A stretch of 64,000 nucleotides of DNA from JAMHWF01 sp035911095 (GTDB lineage Bacteria > Pseudomonadota > Gammaproteobacteria > Burkholderiales > Burkholderiaceae_C), in assembly GCA_035911095.1 (NCBI GenBank), contig JAMHWF010000095.1, forward strand, positions 1 to 64,000, read 5' to 3'. Below are positions 29,230-38,157 of this stretch, in pieces. The notes under the pieces are model-generated. The model was not told the DNA's origin. It ran no database searches and was given only the letters and a program-made list of their open reading frames with translations. The stretch's first letter is position 1. Every line of letters starts with the position of its first letter. A program made the translations under genes and the position numbers.

Positions 29230-30111
29230 ATGTTCAAGCAGCTCGGGGTCATCGGCTGCGGACTGATGGGCGGCTCGTTCGCGCTGGCCCTGCGCCGGGC
29301 GGGCCTGGTCGAGCGCGTGATCGGCTATAGCAAGTCGCCCTCGACAACCGAGAAGGCCCGCAAGATGGGCGTGATCGACGATGCCGCCGAATCGGCGCTG
29401 CTCGCGGTCTCGGGCTCGGACCTGGTGCTGATCGCGGTGCCGGTCGCCGCCAGCGAGGCCACGTTCAAGGCCATCCGCCACCTGATCGAGCCGGGCGTGC
29501 TTTTCATGGATGTCGGCTCGACCAAGCGCGACGTCGTCGACGCCGCCCGACGGGTGTTGAAGGACCAGGTGAAGTGCTTCGTGCCGGCGCATCCGATCGC
29601 CGGCAAGGAGTCGGCCGGCATCGCCCACGCCGACGCGACGCTCTACCAGGGCCGGCAGGTGATCCTCACGCCGCTGCCAAAGACCGACCCCGAACTGGTA
29701 CAGAAGGCGACCGATACCTGGGCCGCGATCGGCGCCCAGGTGCTGAAGATGACGCCGGAGAACCACGACGCCGCCTTCGCCGCCGTCAGCCACCTGCCCC
29801 ACCTGCTCGCCTTCGCCTACTTCTCGGCGATCGCCCGACAGCCGGCGGGGCGCGACTTCCTGACCCTGGCCGGCCCGGGCTTTCGCGATTTCACGCGCAT
29901 CGCCGCGAGCGACCCGACGATGTGGCGCGACGTGCTGGTGTCGAACCGCGAGGAGATCCTGAAGCAGTCGCTGCGCTTCCGGCATACCCTCGACGCCCTC
30001 GAGCACGTGATGCGCACCGGCAACGTCGAGGCGCTCGAAGACCTGATCCGCGCGGCCTCCGAGGCGCGCGCCGGCTGGCAGATGAGCGGCGGCGCCCGGT
30101 CGGTCCGCTGA
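29230..30111 (+). CDS. tyrA: Prephenate dehydrogenase
   Basis: NAD(P)-dependent oxidative decarboxylation of prephenate to 4-hydroxyphenylpyruvate for tyrosine. It is 293 residues, the monofunctional form without a chorismate mutase domain. The Rossmann motif is LGVIGCGLMGGSFALAL (about 5-21). The active-site His lies in VPAHPIAGKESAGI. The substrate Asn/His region is MTPENHDAAFAAVSHLPHLL, and a further conserved element is FLTLAGPGFRDFTRIAASDP. It stands between pheA and the aroA-cmk gene, all on the same strand, so the terminal shikimate-pathway steps are grouped. Confidence 0.96.
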   Translation: MFKQLGVIGCGLMGGSFALALRRAGLVERVIGYSKSPSTTEKARKMGVIDDAAESALLAVSGSDLVLIAVPVAASEATFKAIRHLIEPGVLFMDVGSTKRDVVDAARRVLKDQVKCFVPAHPIAGKESAGIAHADATLYQGRQVILTPLPKTDPELVQKATDTWAAIGAQVLKMTPENHDAAFAAVSHLPHLLAFAYFSAIARQPAGRDFLTLAGPGFRDFTRIAASDPTMWRDVLVSNREEILKQSLRFRHTLDALEHVMRTGNVEALEDLIRAASEARAGWQMSGGARSVR

Positions 30112-30157
30112 GTCCTTTCCCCCGCCGGCCTTCGCCGCGGCCGTTTCCTTCCCAAGC

Positions 30158-32251
30158 ATGTACTCGATCCCCTTCCTCGACCTGCCGCCGCTGCGCCGCG
30201 CCGCCGGCACCGTGCGCCTGCCGGGATCGAAGAGCATCTCCAACCGCGTGCTGCTGCTGGCCGGGCTGGCGGACGGCGAAGCGCTGGTGCGCGACGTGCT
30301 CGTCTCCGACGACACGAAGGTGATGCTCGACGCGCTGCTTGCGCTCGGCGCCCGCATCGAACCGTCCGACGAGGGCCTGCGCGTGCGCGGGATCGGCGGC
30401 CAGCTTGGCGCCGCGAACGCCGAGATCTTTCTCGGCAACTCCGGCACCTCGGCGCGCTCGCTCACGCCGGTCATCGCCCTGCTTGCCGCGACCCAGGGAG
30501 GCGCGTTCGAGCTGCGCGGCATCCCGCGCATGCACGAGCGCCCGATCGGCGACCTGGTCGATGCCCTGCGACCGCTCGGCTGCCACATCGACTACCTCGG
30601 AGCGGAGGGCTATCCGCCGCTGCGCATCGCGGGCGAGGCCGGCGGGCGCATCGCCGACGGGCCGATCGCCGTCCGGGGCAATGCGTCGAGCCAGTTCCTG
30701 ACAGGCCTGCTGCTGGCCCTGCCGCTGGCCTGCGAGCGGGCCGATCGCGTCGTGGAGGTGCGTGGCGAGCTGATCTCGAAGCCCTACGTCGAGATCACGC
30801 TCGCGCTGCTGCGCCGCTTCGGCATCGAAGTGCAGCGCGAGGGCTGGCAGCGTTTCACGATTCCCCGCGGAAGCCGCTACCGCTCGCCAGGCCAGATCCG
30901 CGTCGAGGGCGACGCGTCTTCGGCTTCCTACTTCATCGCGCTCGGCGCGATCGCCGCCGATCGCGAGCCGCTGCGCATCGAGGGGGTCGGCGACGACTCG
31001 ATCCAAGGCGACATCCGCTTCGTCGAGGCCGTGCGGGCGATGGGCGCCGAGATCGCGAGCGGCCCCGGCTGGCTCGAGGTCCGCCGCGGCGCACCCGGTA
31101 AAGGCTGGCCGCTGCGCGCGCTCGATCTGGACTGCAACCACATCCCCGATGCGGCGATGACCCTGGCCGTGATGGCGCTCTATGCGCGCGGCGCCACCCG
31201 TCTGCGCAACATCGCGAGCTGGCGGGTGAAAGAGACCGACCGCATCGCGGCGATGGCCACCGAGCTGGGCAAGCTCGGCGCGCAGGTGGTCGAAGGCGCG
31301 GATTTCCTCGAGGTGAGCCCGCCGCCGGCCTGGCGCCCGGCCGCGATCGAGACCTACGACGACCACCGGATGGCGATGTGCTTCTCGCTGGCGGCGTTCA
31401 ACGGCCTCGCCGGCAGCAGGGGCGATCCCGACGCGCCTGGCCTCCCGGTGCGCATCCTCGACCCGCGCTGCGTCGGCAAGACCTTTCCCGAGTACTTCGA
31501 GACGCTGCTCGACGTCGTCGAGGCGCACCCGGCCGACGTGCCGGTCATCACCGTCGACGGCCCGACCGCCTCCGGCAAAGGGACCCTCGCGGTCGCGCTC
31601 GCGCATGCGCTCGGCTATCACCACCTGGATTCCGGCGCGCTGTACCGGGCCACCGCAGTCGTCGCGCTGCAGCGTGGGGTAGCGGCCGACGATGCGGCGG
31701 GCTTGGCGGCGATCGCGGGCGGGCTGGACCTGCGCTTCGCCGCCGGCCGCGCGGTGCTCGACGGACAGGACGCCCAGGACGAGTTGCGCCGCGAAGAGGT
31801 CGGCGCGCTCGCCTCGGTGATCTCCGCCCTGCCCGCGGTGCGGGCGGCGCTGCACGGGCGGCAGCTGTCGTTCCGACGCGCGCCGGGCCTCGTTGCCGAC
31901 GGGCGCGACATGGGCACCGTCGTCTTCCCCGACGCGACGCTGAAGGTCTTTCTCACGGCGAGCGCCGCGACCCGGGCCGACCGGCGGTATAAGCAATTGA
32001 TTTCAAAGGGTGTTTCCTCTAACATCGACAGTCTTCGGTCGGCCCTGGAAAGCCGGGACACGCGAGACATCTCGCGAACCTCCTCGCCTCTCATGCCGGC
32101 CGCGGATGCGGCGCTTCTCGACAACTCCGACCTCACCATCGACACCTCGGTGGATCTGGTGCTGAAGTGGTGGAGCGACCGCAGGCCGTTCGGTCGCGAA
32201 TCGATCGAGAACCGGTCCGACAGCGGACCGAGACCCGAGCCGAGGCCCTGA
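30158..32251 (+). CDS. aroA-cmk: Fused 3-phosphoshikimate 1-carboxyvinyltransferase / cytidylate kinase (AroA-Cmk)
   Basis: One 697-residue frame holds two enzymes. Residues about 1-455 are EPSP synthase: LPGSKSISNRVLLLAGLA, LGNSGTSARSLTPVIALL (the PEP-site Gly is in this motif), PRMHERPIGDLVDALR, the Lys/Arg of WRVKETDRIAAMATEL and YDDHRMAMCFSLAA. Residues about 460-685 are CMP kinase: P-loop VDGPTASGKGTLAVALA, HLDSGALYR, DGRDMGTVVFP, RADRRYKQL and the SRTSSPLMPAADA region. There is no stop, start or frame break between the halves; the link is about 10 residues (VVEAHPADVP). In E. coli aroA and cmk are separate, with rpsA after cmk; here rpsA also follows. Confidence 0.96.
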   Translation: MYSIPFLDLPPLRRAAGTVRLPGSKSISNRVLLLAGLADGEALVRDVLVSDDTKVMLDALLALGARIEPSDEGLRVRGIGGQLGAANAEIFLGNSGTSARSLTPVIALLAATQGGAFELRGIPRMHERPIGDLVDALRPLGCHIDYLGAEGYPPLRIAGEAGGRIADGPIAVRGNASSQFLTGLLLALPLACERADRVVEVRGELISKPYVEITLALLRRFGIEVQREGWQRFTIPRGSRYRSPGQIRVEGDASSASYFIALGAIAADREPLRIEGVGDDSIQGDIRFVEAVRAMGAEIASGPGWLEVRRGAPGKGWPLRALDLDCNHIPDAAMTLAVMALYARGATRLRNIASWRVKETDRIAAMATELGKLGAQVVEGADFLEVSPPPAWRPAAIETYDDHRMAMCFSLAAFNGLAGSRGDPDAPGLPVRILDPRCVGKTFPEYFETLLDVVEAHPADVPVITVDGPTASGKGTLAVALAHALGYHHLDSGALYRATAVVALQRGVAADDAAGLAAIAGGLDLRFAAGRAVLDGQDAQDELRREEVGALASVISALPAVRAALHGRQLSFRRAPGLVADGRDMGTVVFPDATLKVFLTASAATRADRRYKQLISKGVSSNIDSLRSALESRDTRDISRTSSPLMPAADAALLDNSDLTIDTSVDLVLKWWSDRRPFGRESIENRSDSGPRPEPRP

Positions 32252-32446
32252 CCGACGAGACGCCGCAGGCTTCTCGCCGTCACCGCCCCGAACCCTTCCC
32301 GACGACGACCTTTCGAGCCGGCACCCCGCCCGTGCACAGCGCACGTCGGGGCACCGGGACCTGCAACGCCACCGCAGCCTTGCTGCACCACTGCCGGCAT
32401 TCCTTCCACTCTCCCCTCCTAGCGCCGGCCACAGGAACCACACCCC

Positions 32447-34162
32447 ATGTCCCAACTGCAAACTGCCACCAGCCAAGGGCCGGAATCGTTCGCCGCCCTG
32501 TTCGAAGAATCGCTGAAGCGCTCCGACATGCGCGCCGGCGAGGTGATCACCGCCGAAGTCGTGCGCGTCGATTACAACTTCGTGGTGGTCAACGCCGGCC
32601 TCAAGAGCGAGGCCTACGTCCCGATCGACGAGTTCAAGAACGACAAGGGCGAACTCGAGGTCCAGCCCGGCGACTTCGTCTCGGTCGCGATCGACGCGAT
32701 CGAGAACGGCTACGGCGACACCATCCTGTCGCGCGACAAGGCCAAGCGCCTCGCCTCCTGGATGGCGCTCGAGACCGCGCTCGAGTCCGGCGACTTCGTC
32801 ACCGGCACCGTCTCCGGCAAGGTCAAGGGCGGCCTGACCGTGCTGGTGAACGGCATTCGCGCCTTCCTGCCCGGCTCGCTGCTCGACACGCGCCCGGTCA
32901 AGGACATGACGCCGTTCGAGGGCAAGACGCTCGAATTCAAGGTCATCAAGCTCGATCGCAAGCGCAACAACGTCGTGCTGTCGCGCCGCGCGGTCGTCGA
33001 GGCCTCGATGGGCGAAGAGCGCGCCAAGCTGCTCGAAACCCTGCACGAAGGCGCGATCGTCAACGGCGTGGTCAAGAACATCACCGAGTACGGCGCCTTC
33101 GTCGACCTCGGCGGCATCGACGGCCTGCTGCACATCACCGACATGGCCTGGCGCCGCGTGCGCCACCCGACGGAGGTGGTGCAGGTCGGCCAGGAGCTGA
33201 CGGCCAAGGTGCTGAAGTTCGACGCCGAGAAGAACCGCGTCTCGCTCGGCCTGAAGCAGCTCGGCGACGACCCGTGGCTCGGCGTCTCGCGCCGCTACCC
33301 GAACGGCACGCGCCTGTTCGGCAAGGTCACGAACATCGCCGAATACGGTGCCTTCGTCGAGATCGAACCGGGCATCGAAGGCCTGGTGCACGTCTCCGAG
33401 ATGGACTGGACCAACAAGAACGTCAGCCCGAGCAAGATCGTCTCGCTCGGCGAAGAGGTCGAGGTCATGGTGCTCGAGATCGACGAGGACAAGCGTCGCA
33501 TCTCGCTCGGCATGAAGCAGTGCAAGGCCAACCCGTGGGAAGAGTTCGCCGAGACCGTCAAGCGCGGCGACCGCGTCAAGGGTCCGGTCAAGTCGATCAC
33601 GGACTTCGGTGTCTTCGTCGGCCTGTCGGCCGGCATCGACGGCCTGGTGCACCTGTCCGACCTGTCCTGGAACGAGCCGGGCGAAAGCGCGGTGCGCAAC
33701 TACAAGAAGGGCCAGGAAGTCGAGGCGATCGTGCTGGCCGTCGATGTCGAGCGCGAACGCATCTCGCTGGGCATCAAGCAGCTCGATTCCGACCCGTTCA
33801 CCAGCTTCACCGCGGTGAACGACCGCGGCTCGCTGGTCAGCGGCAAGGTCAAGACCGTCGACCCGCGCGGCGCCGAGATCCAGCTCAACGCCGACGTGAC
33901 GGGCTACCTGCGTGCCTCCGAGATCAGCCGCGACCGCGTCGAGGACGCGCGCAACGTGCTGAAGGAAGGCGACGAGGTCTCGGCCATGATCGTCAACGTC
34001 GACCGCAAGACGCGCTCGATCCAGCTGTCGATCAAGGCCAAGGACAGCGCCGACCAGCAGGAAGCGATGCAGCGCCTGTCGGCGAGCAACGAGCGCGAAA
34101 CCGCCGGCACGACGAGCCTGGGTGCGCTGCTGCGCGCCAAGCTCGACAACCAGCGCGAGTAA
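32447..34162 (+). CDS. rpsA: 30S ribosomal protein S1
   Basis: RNA-binding ribosomal protein needed to load structured and Shine-Dalgarno-poor mRNAs; 571 residues (E. coli 557). Six S1 (OB-fold) repeats are visible, starting near residues 25, 110, 195, 280, 367 and 454. Repeats 3 and 4 carry the strong signature (GVVKNITEYGAFVDLGGIDG; GKVTNIAEYGAFVEIEPGIE). AGGA lies 9 nt before the ATG. The 195-bp gap after aroA-cmk contains no gene. The cmk-rpsA-ihfB-lapA-lapB order is the ancestral one for proteobacteria. Confidence 0.98.
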   Translation: MSQLQTATSQGPESFAALFEESLKRSDMRAGEVITAEVVRVDYNFVVVNAGLKSEAYVPIDEFKNDKGELEVQPGDFVSVAIDAIENGYGDTILSRDKAKRLASWMALETALESGDFVTGTVSGKVKGGLTVLVNGIRAFLPGSLLDTRPVKDMTPFEGKTLEFKVIKLDRKRNNVVLSRRAVVEASMGEERAKLLETLHEGAIVNGVVKNITEYGAFVDLGGIDGLLHITDMAWRRVRHPTEVVQVGQELTAKVLKFDAEKNRVSLGLKQLGDDPWLGVSRRYPNGTRLFGKVTNIAEYGAFVEIEPGIEGLVHVSEMDWTNKNVSPSKIVSLGEEVEVMVLEIDEDKRRISLGMKQCKANPWEEFAETVKRGDRVKGPVKSITDFGVFVGLSAGIDGLVHLSDLSWNEPGESAVRNYKKGQEVEAIVLAVDVERERISLGIKQLDSDPFTSFTAVNDRGSLVSGKVKTVDPRGAEIQLNADVTGYLRASEISRDRVEDARNVLKEGDEVSAMIVNVDRKTRSIQLSIKAKDSADQQEAMQRLSASNERETAGTTSLGALLRAKLDNQRE

Positions 34163-34199
34163 GCCGCCTGGTAGCCGGTCGCCCTTGCCGGGCGGCCGG

Positions 34200-34290
34200 C
34201 TGCCGGCCCGACATCGGCCGCCGCCCTGCGGCACCGGTGCCGTCGGGCCGGCAGGCGTCTGGCCGCCCCGCCGTCGCGGCCAGACGCCTG
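34200..34290 (+). repeat. Two overlapping long inverted repeats between rpsA and ihfB
   Basis: First repeat: 13-bp perfect arms at 34200-34212 and 34242-34254 (CTGCCGGCCCGAC / GTCGGGCCGGCAG). Second: 15-bp perfect arms at 34252-34266 and 34276-34290 (CAGGCGTCTGGCCGC / GCGGCCAGACGCCTG) with a 9-nt loop. The arms share bases 34252-34254, so at full length the two stems compete. A pyrimidine-rich run (CCCCTTCTTCCCC) follows just before ihfB. Possibly a terminator or attenuator controlling ihfB read-through. Confidence 0.85.
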
Positions 34291-34318
34291 TCGGAACGAC
34301 CCGTTCCCCTTCTTCCCC

Positions 34319-34642
34319 ATGACCCGATCCGACCTCGTCGCCCGCCTGGCCGAGCGATTCCCCCAGCTCAAGCACCACGACACCGAGTTCGCCGTCAAGA
34401 CGATGCTCGACGCCATGTCGGACGCGCTGGCCCGCGGCCATCGCATCGAGATCCGCGGCTTCGGCAGCTTCTCGATCAGCCGCCGCCCGCCGCGGATGGG
34501 CCGCAACCCTCGCTCGGGCGAGCAGGTGCCGATCCCCGAGAAGCTCGTCCCTCACTTCAAGCCGGGCAAGGCCCTGCGCGAGTCCGTCGACGCCCAGCTC
34601 CCGCTCGACGAGTCGCCCGCCCCGGCCGCCCCCGCCGCGTGA
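34319..34642 (+). CDS. ihfB: Integration host factor beta subunit
   Basis: DNA-bending nucleoid protein that pairs with IhfA; 107 residues (E. coli 94). The HU/IHF fold is complete: MTRSDLVARLAERFPQL, EFAVKTMLDAMSDALARG, the DNA-binding signature IEIRGFGSFSISRRPPRMGR with the intercalating-proline arm GRNPRSGEQVPIP, and PHFKPGKALRE. A 12-residue Ala/Pro tail extends the C-terminus. It follows rpsA by 156 bp across a region with two large inverted repeats, so its expression may be set separately. No clean Shine-Dalgarno sequence: the ATG is preceded by CCCCTTCTTCCCC. Confidence 0.96.
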   Translation: MTRSDLVARLAERFPQLKHHDTEFAVKTMLDAMSDALARGHRIEIRGFGSFSISRRPPRMGRNPRSGEQVPIPEKLVPHFKPGKALRESVDAQLPLDESPAPAAPAA

Positions 34643-34707
34643 CGCGTACCGGCTGCGTAGACGCACGACGCCGCGCCATGCCACGTGGCCTGCGCCGGCG
34701 TCACGCC

Positions 34708-34713
34708 TAGAAT
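34708..34713 (+). promoter_or_regulatory. Candidate -10 box (TAGAAT) for lapA
   Basis: TAGAATCGCCGCGGGAG lies just upstream of lapA; the box ends 16 nt before the ATG, and GGAG serves as ribosome site. A -35 is not obvious. Confidence 0.4.
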
Positions 34714-34729
34714 CGCCGCGGGAGTCGAG

Positions 34730-35041
34730 ATGCGCATCTTCACCTGGACGTTCCGCGCCTTCGTGTTCTTCGCGCTGTTCGCCTTCGCGCTGAACAACCA
34801 GCACGAGGCGATGATCCACTGGTTCTTCGGCCGCTACTGGCACGCGCCGATGGTCTTCATCGTGCTCGCCGCCTTCGCGCTGGGCTGCGCCTTCGGTGCG
34901 GTCGCGATGGTGCCCAGCTGGTGGAAGCACCGCCGCGTCGCCACCCGCCAGCGCGCCGACAAGCCGGCCGAGGCCCTGCCACCGCCATCGCAGTTGCAAA
35001 GCGAGATGCCGCTCGAGCACCCGCCCCGCGATGGACTTTGA
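34730..35041 (+). CDS. lapA: LapA-family inner-membrane protein (DUF1049)
   Basis: A 103-residue protein with two membrane helices: about 4-22 (FTWTFRAFVFFALFAFAL) and 42-66 (APMVFIVLAAFALGCAFG), then a cytosolic basic tail (SWWKHRRVATRQRAD). LapA partners LapB in controlling LPS amount through FtsH and LpxC in E. coli. The ATG at 34730 is chosen because GGAG is 5 nt upstream and the first helix begins there. Its stop overlaps lapB by 11 nt. Confidence 0.9.
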   Translation: MRIFTWTFRAFVFFALFAFALNNQHEAMIHWFFGRYWHAPMVFIVLAAFALGCAFGAVAMVPSWWKHRRVATRQRADKPAEALPPPSQLQSEMPLEHPPRDGL

Positions 35042-36188
35042 CCTCCAGTGGCTGCTGTTCGGCCTGCCGGCCGCATTCGCGCTCGGGTGGCTCGCCTCGC
35101 GCTTCGACTTCCGCCAGTGGCGGCGTGAACAGCGCGATTCGCCGAAGGCCTACTACAAGGGCCTGGGCCTCCTGCTCAACGAGCAGCAGGACAAGGCGAT
35201 CGACGCCTTCATCGAGGCGGTGCAGCAGGACCCCGACACGACCGACCTGCACTTCGCGCTCGGCAACCTCTTCCGCCGCCGCGGCGAGTACGAGCGTGCG
35301 GTGCGGGTGCACGAGCACCTGCTGGCGCGTGCCGACCTGCCGCAGGCGGAGCGCGACCGCGCGCAGCACGCCCTCGCCCAGGACTTCCTGAAGGCCGGCC
35401 TGATCGACCGCGCCGAGCAGGCCTATCGCGCACTCGAGGGCACCGCCTACGACACCGAGGCACGCCTGGCGCTGCTCGGCCTGTTCGAGCGCACGCGCGA
35501 CTGGCGCGCCGCGATCGAGACGGCACACAAGCTCGAGCGCAGCGGCACCGGCAGCTTCGCCGCCCGCATCGCGCACTACTGGTGCGAGGTCGCGCTGGCC
35601 GCCGAGGCGAAGCAGCAGGAGGCGGACGCCGACGACGCGCTGCGCCGCGCGCGCGAGGCCGCCCCTCTCGCCGCCCGGCCGATCGTGCTGCAGGGCCAGC
35701 GCCTGGCGCGCCAGGGCCGCCACCGCGAGGCACTCGACCTCTGGAGCGAGTGGATGACCGCCCACCCGGCGCAGTTCGCCCTCGTGGCCGCGGACTACGC
35801 GCGCAGCGCGCTCGCCGCCGGCGACCGCGAGGCCGCGCGCCAGCGGCTGCTCGCCGCCTACGAGCGCGAGCCTTCGACCGACCTCCTCGCGGCGCTGAAC
35901 CTGCTGGACGACAGCCCGGCGGCGCGCCGCGAGCGCGTACGCCGCCACCTCGCCGCGCACGGCACCCTTTCGGCTGCCGAGGCCCTGCTGGCGCAGCATG
36001 CCGAGGCCGGCCTGCAACTGGTGCCGGCCGAGGCGACCGGCCTGCGCGACGCCGTCGCGCGTGCCGCCAAACCTCTCCAACGCTACCGCTGCGCCGCCTG
36101 CGCCTTCGAGACCCAGCTCTTCTTCTGGCAATGCCCGGGCTGCCTCGGCTGGGACACCTACCCGCCACGGCGGCTGGAAGAATCGTGA
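35031..36188 (+). CDS. lapB: LPS assembly protein LapB (YciM)
   Basis: Membrane-anchored TPR protein that directs FtsH to degrade LpxC and so limits LPS synthesis. It is 385 residues (E. coli 389). An N-terminal TM (MDFDLQWLLFGLPAAFALGW) is followed by TPR repeats from about residue 38 (YYKGLGLLLNEQQDKAIDAF; DLHFALGNLFRRRGEYERAV) to about 330. A C-terminal rubredoxin-like metal knuckle (about 347-376) has YRCAACAF and QCPGCLGWDTYP. The target protease FtsH is encoded at the left edge of the window. Overlaps: 11 nt with lapA, and GTGA (4 nt) with rfaE1. Confidence 0.95.
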   Translation: MDFDLQWLLFGLPAAFALGWLASRFDFRQWRREQRDSPKAYYKGLGLLLNEQQDKAIDAFIEAVQQDPDTTDLHFALGNLFRRRGEYERAVRVHEHLLARADLPQAERDRAQHALAQDFLKAGLIDRAEQAYRALEGTAYDTEARLALLGLFERTRDWRAAIETAHKLERSGTGSFAARIAHYWCEVALAAEAKQQEADADDALRRAREAAPLAARPIVLQGQRLARQGRHREALDLWSEWMTAHPAQFALVAADYARSALAAGDREAARQRLLAAYEREPSTDLLAALNLLDDSPAARRERVRRHLAAHGTLSAAEALLAQHAEAGLQLVPAEATGLRDAVARAAKPLQRYRCAACAFETQLFFWQCPGCLGWDTYPPRRLEES

Positions 36189-37165
36189 ACGCATCGTCAC
36201 TCGCCCCCCCCACCGGTCCTGTTCACAAGGTCAGCCGCGAGCAGCTGGCCAGCGCACGCGTGCTCGTCGTCGGCGACGCGATGCTCGACCGCTACTGGTT
36301 CGGCGCCGTCGAGCGCATCTCGCCCGAGGCGCCGGTGCCGGTCGTGCGCGTCAACCGTGAGGAGGAGCGCCTGGGCGGTGCCGCCAACGTCGCGCTCAAC
36401 CTCAAGACGCTCGGCACCCAGGCCACGCTGCTCACCGTCGTCGGCGAGGACGAGCCGGCGCGCCGCCTGCGCGCCCTGCTCGGCGAGCAAGGCATCGAGG
36501 CCCTGCTCGGCGCCGACCCGCAGCTCTACACGATCGTCAAGCTGCGCGTCATCGGACGTTCGCAGCAGCTGATCCGGATCGACTTCGAGAACCAGCCCGA
36601 GAACGAGATCCTTGCCGCGATGCTAGGCGACTACGAGCGCGTGCTGCCGTCGCACGACGCCGTGCTGCTGTCCGACTACGGCAAGGGCGGCCTGACCCAC
36701 CTGCCGCGGATGATCGAGCTGGCGCGCGCCGCCGGCAAGCCGGTGCTGGTCGACCCCAAGGGGCACGACTACAGCCGCTATGCCGGCGCCGCACTGATCA
36801 CGCCAAACCGGGCCGAACTCGCGCAGGTGATCGGCCCCTGGTCCAGCGAGGCCGAGCTCGAATCCCGCGCCCAGGCCCTGCGCGAGACGCACCAGTTCGG
36901 CGGCCTGCTGCTCACGCGCTCGGAAGAAGGCATGTCGCTCTTCGACGCGCCGGGTGGCGTGCCGGGCCATTTGCGCGTGCCGGCGCAGGCGCGCGAGGTC
37001 TTCGACGTCACCGGCGCCGGCGACACCGTGATCGCGACGATGGCCGCACTGCTCGCCTGCGGCCTCGACGCACGGGAAGCGATGCCGCTGGCCAACCGCG
37101 CGGGCGGGATCGTCGTCGGCAAGTTCGGCACCGCCGGCGTCACCTACGAGGAGTTGTTCGGATGA
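36185..37165 (+). CDS. rfaE1: D-glycero-beta-D-manno-heptose-7-phosphate kinase (RfaE domain 1)
   Basis: PfkB/ribokinase-family kinase for the ADP-heptose pathway of LPS core; 326 residues. It shows VLVVGDAMLDRYWFGAVERI, EEERLGGAANVALNL, VDPKGHDYSRYAGA, TPNRAEL and the anion-hole/catalytic-base motif DVTGAGDTVIA. E. coli HldE (477 residues) also carries an adenylyltransferase domain. That domain is absent here, so a separate rfaE2 gene must exist elsewhere. The GTG start overlaps lapB, and the stop overlaps rfaD, as ATGA. Confidence 0.95.
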   Translation: MNASSLAPPTGPVHKVSREQLASARVLVVGDAMLDRYWFGAVERISPEAPVPVVRVNREEERLGGAANVALNLKTLGTQATLLTVVGEDEPARRLRALLGEQGIEALLGADPQLYTIVKLRVIGRSQQLIRIDFENQPENEILAAMLGDYERVLPSHDAVLLSDYGKGGLTHLPRMIELARAAGKPVLVDPKGHDYSRYAGAALITPNRAELAQVIGPWSSEAELESRAQALRETHQFGGLLLTRSEEGMSLFDAPGGVPGHLRVPAQAREVFDVTGAGDTVIATMAALLACGLDAREAMPLANRAGGIVVGKFGTAGVTYEELFG

Positions 37166-38157
37166 AGGTCGTCGTCACCGGTGCCGCCGGGTTCATCGGC
37201 AGCAACCTGGTTCATGGGCTCAACGCGATCGGCATCGACGACGTGATCGCCGTCGACGACCTGACCGACGGCCCGAAGTACCGCAACCTGCTCGGCGCGC
37301 AGGTCTCCGACTACTTCGACAAGGACGAGTTCTACGGCCGCTTCACGCGTGGCGAGTTCGGCCACGTCGACGCGGTGCTGCACGAAGGTGCCTGCTCCGA
37401 CACGATGGAGCACGACGGCCGCTTCATGCTGGCCAACAACTACCGCTGCTCGAAGGACCTGATGGACGCCTGCCTGCGTCAGGGCACGCGGCTGCTCTAC
37501 GCGTCCTCGGCCGCGACCTACGGCGCGAGCGACACCTTCCGCGAGGAGCCGGCCTTCGAGCGCCCGCTCAACGTCTACGGCTACTCGAAGCTGCTCTTCG
37601 ACAACATCGTGCGGCGCGTGCTGCCGCAGGCGACGACGCAGATCGCCGGCTTCCGCTACTTCAATGTCTACGGCCCGCGCGAACAGCACAAGGCGCGCAT
37701 GGCCTCGGTCGCCTTCCACCACTTCAACGAGTTTCGCGACACCGGCCGCGTGCGCCTGTTCGGCGAGTACGGCGGCTACGGGCCAGGACAGCAGCAGCGG
37801 GACTTCGTCTTCGTCGGCGACGTGGTGGCGGTGAACCTCTGGTTCCTCGAGCACCCCGAGGCGCGCGGCATCTTCAACCTCGGCACCGGGCGGGCACAGC
37901 CGTTCAACGACATCGCGCGCGCGGTGGTGAACGGGATGCGCCGCCGCGCGGGACAACCGTCGCAAGAGCTCGGCGAGCTGGTCGCCGAAGGTGCGATCGA
38001 GTACATCGACTTCCCCGCCGCGCTGGTCGGCAAATACCAGTGCCACACCCAGGCCGACCTGGGGACGCTGCGCGGCGTCGGCTGCACCCACCCCTTTGCG
38101 GATGTGGCCTCGGGCGTTTCGCAGTACGTGGACTGGCTGGCGAGCCAGCCGGCCTGA
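37162..38157 (+). CDS. rfaD: ADP-L-glycero-D-manno-heptose-6-epimerase
   Basis: Short-chain-dehydrogenase-type epimerase for the last step of ADP-heptose synthesis; 331 residues. It shows the NADP Rossmann motif VVVTGAAGFIGSNLVHGLN, ASSAATYG with the catalytic Ser, and the Y-x-x-x-K pair in NVYGYSKLLFD. Further conserved parts are RYFNVYGPREQHKARMAS and QRDFVFVGDVV. Its ATG overlaps the rfaE1 stop by 4 nt. After the stop, 207 bp precede comEA; that gap contains an imperfect hairpin (CGGGCTGAGCCCG, about 38183) but no gene I can support. Confidence 0.96.
   Translation: MKVVVTGAAGFIGSNLVHGLNAIGIDDVIAVDDLTDGPKYRNLLGAQVSDYFDKDEFYGRFTRGEFGHVDAVLHEGACSDTMEHDGRFMLANNYRCSKDLMDACLRQGTRLLYASSAATYGASDTFREEPAFERPLNVYGYSKLLFDNIVRRVLPQATTQIAGFRYFNVYGPREQHKARMASVAFHHFNEFRDTGRVRLFGEYGGYGPGQQQRDFVFVGDVVAVNLWFLEHPEARGIFNLGTGRAQPFNDIARAVVNGMRRRAGQPSQELGELVAEGAIEYIDFPAALVGKYQCHTQADLGTLRGVGCTHPFADVASGVSQYVDWLASQPA

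Noticed and set aside
32003..35020. A 1005-codon open frame antisense to cmk, rpsA, ihfB and lapA
   Set aside because: It crosses four well-supported genes and intergenic hairpins, with the same His/Asp/Val-rich shadow composition. Not a gene.
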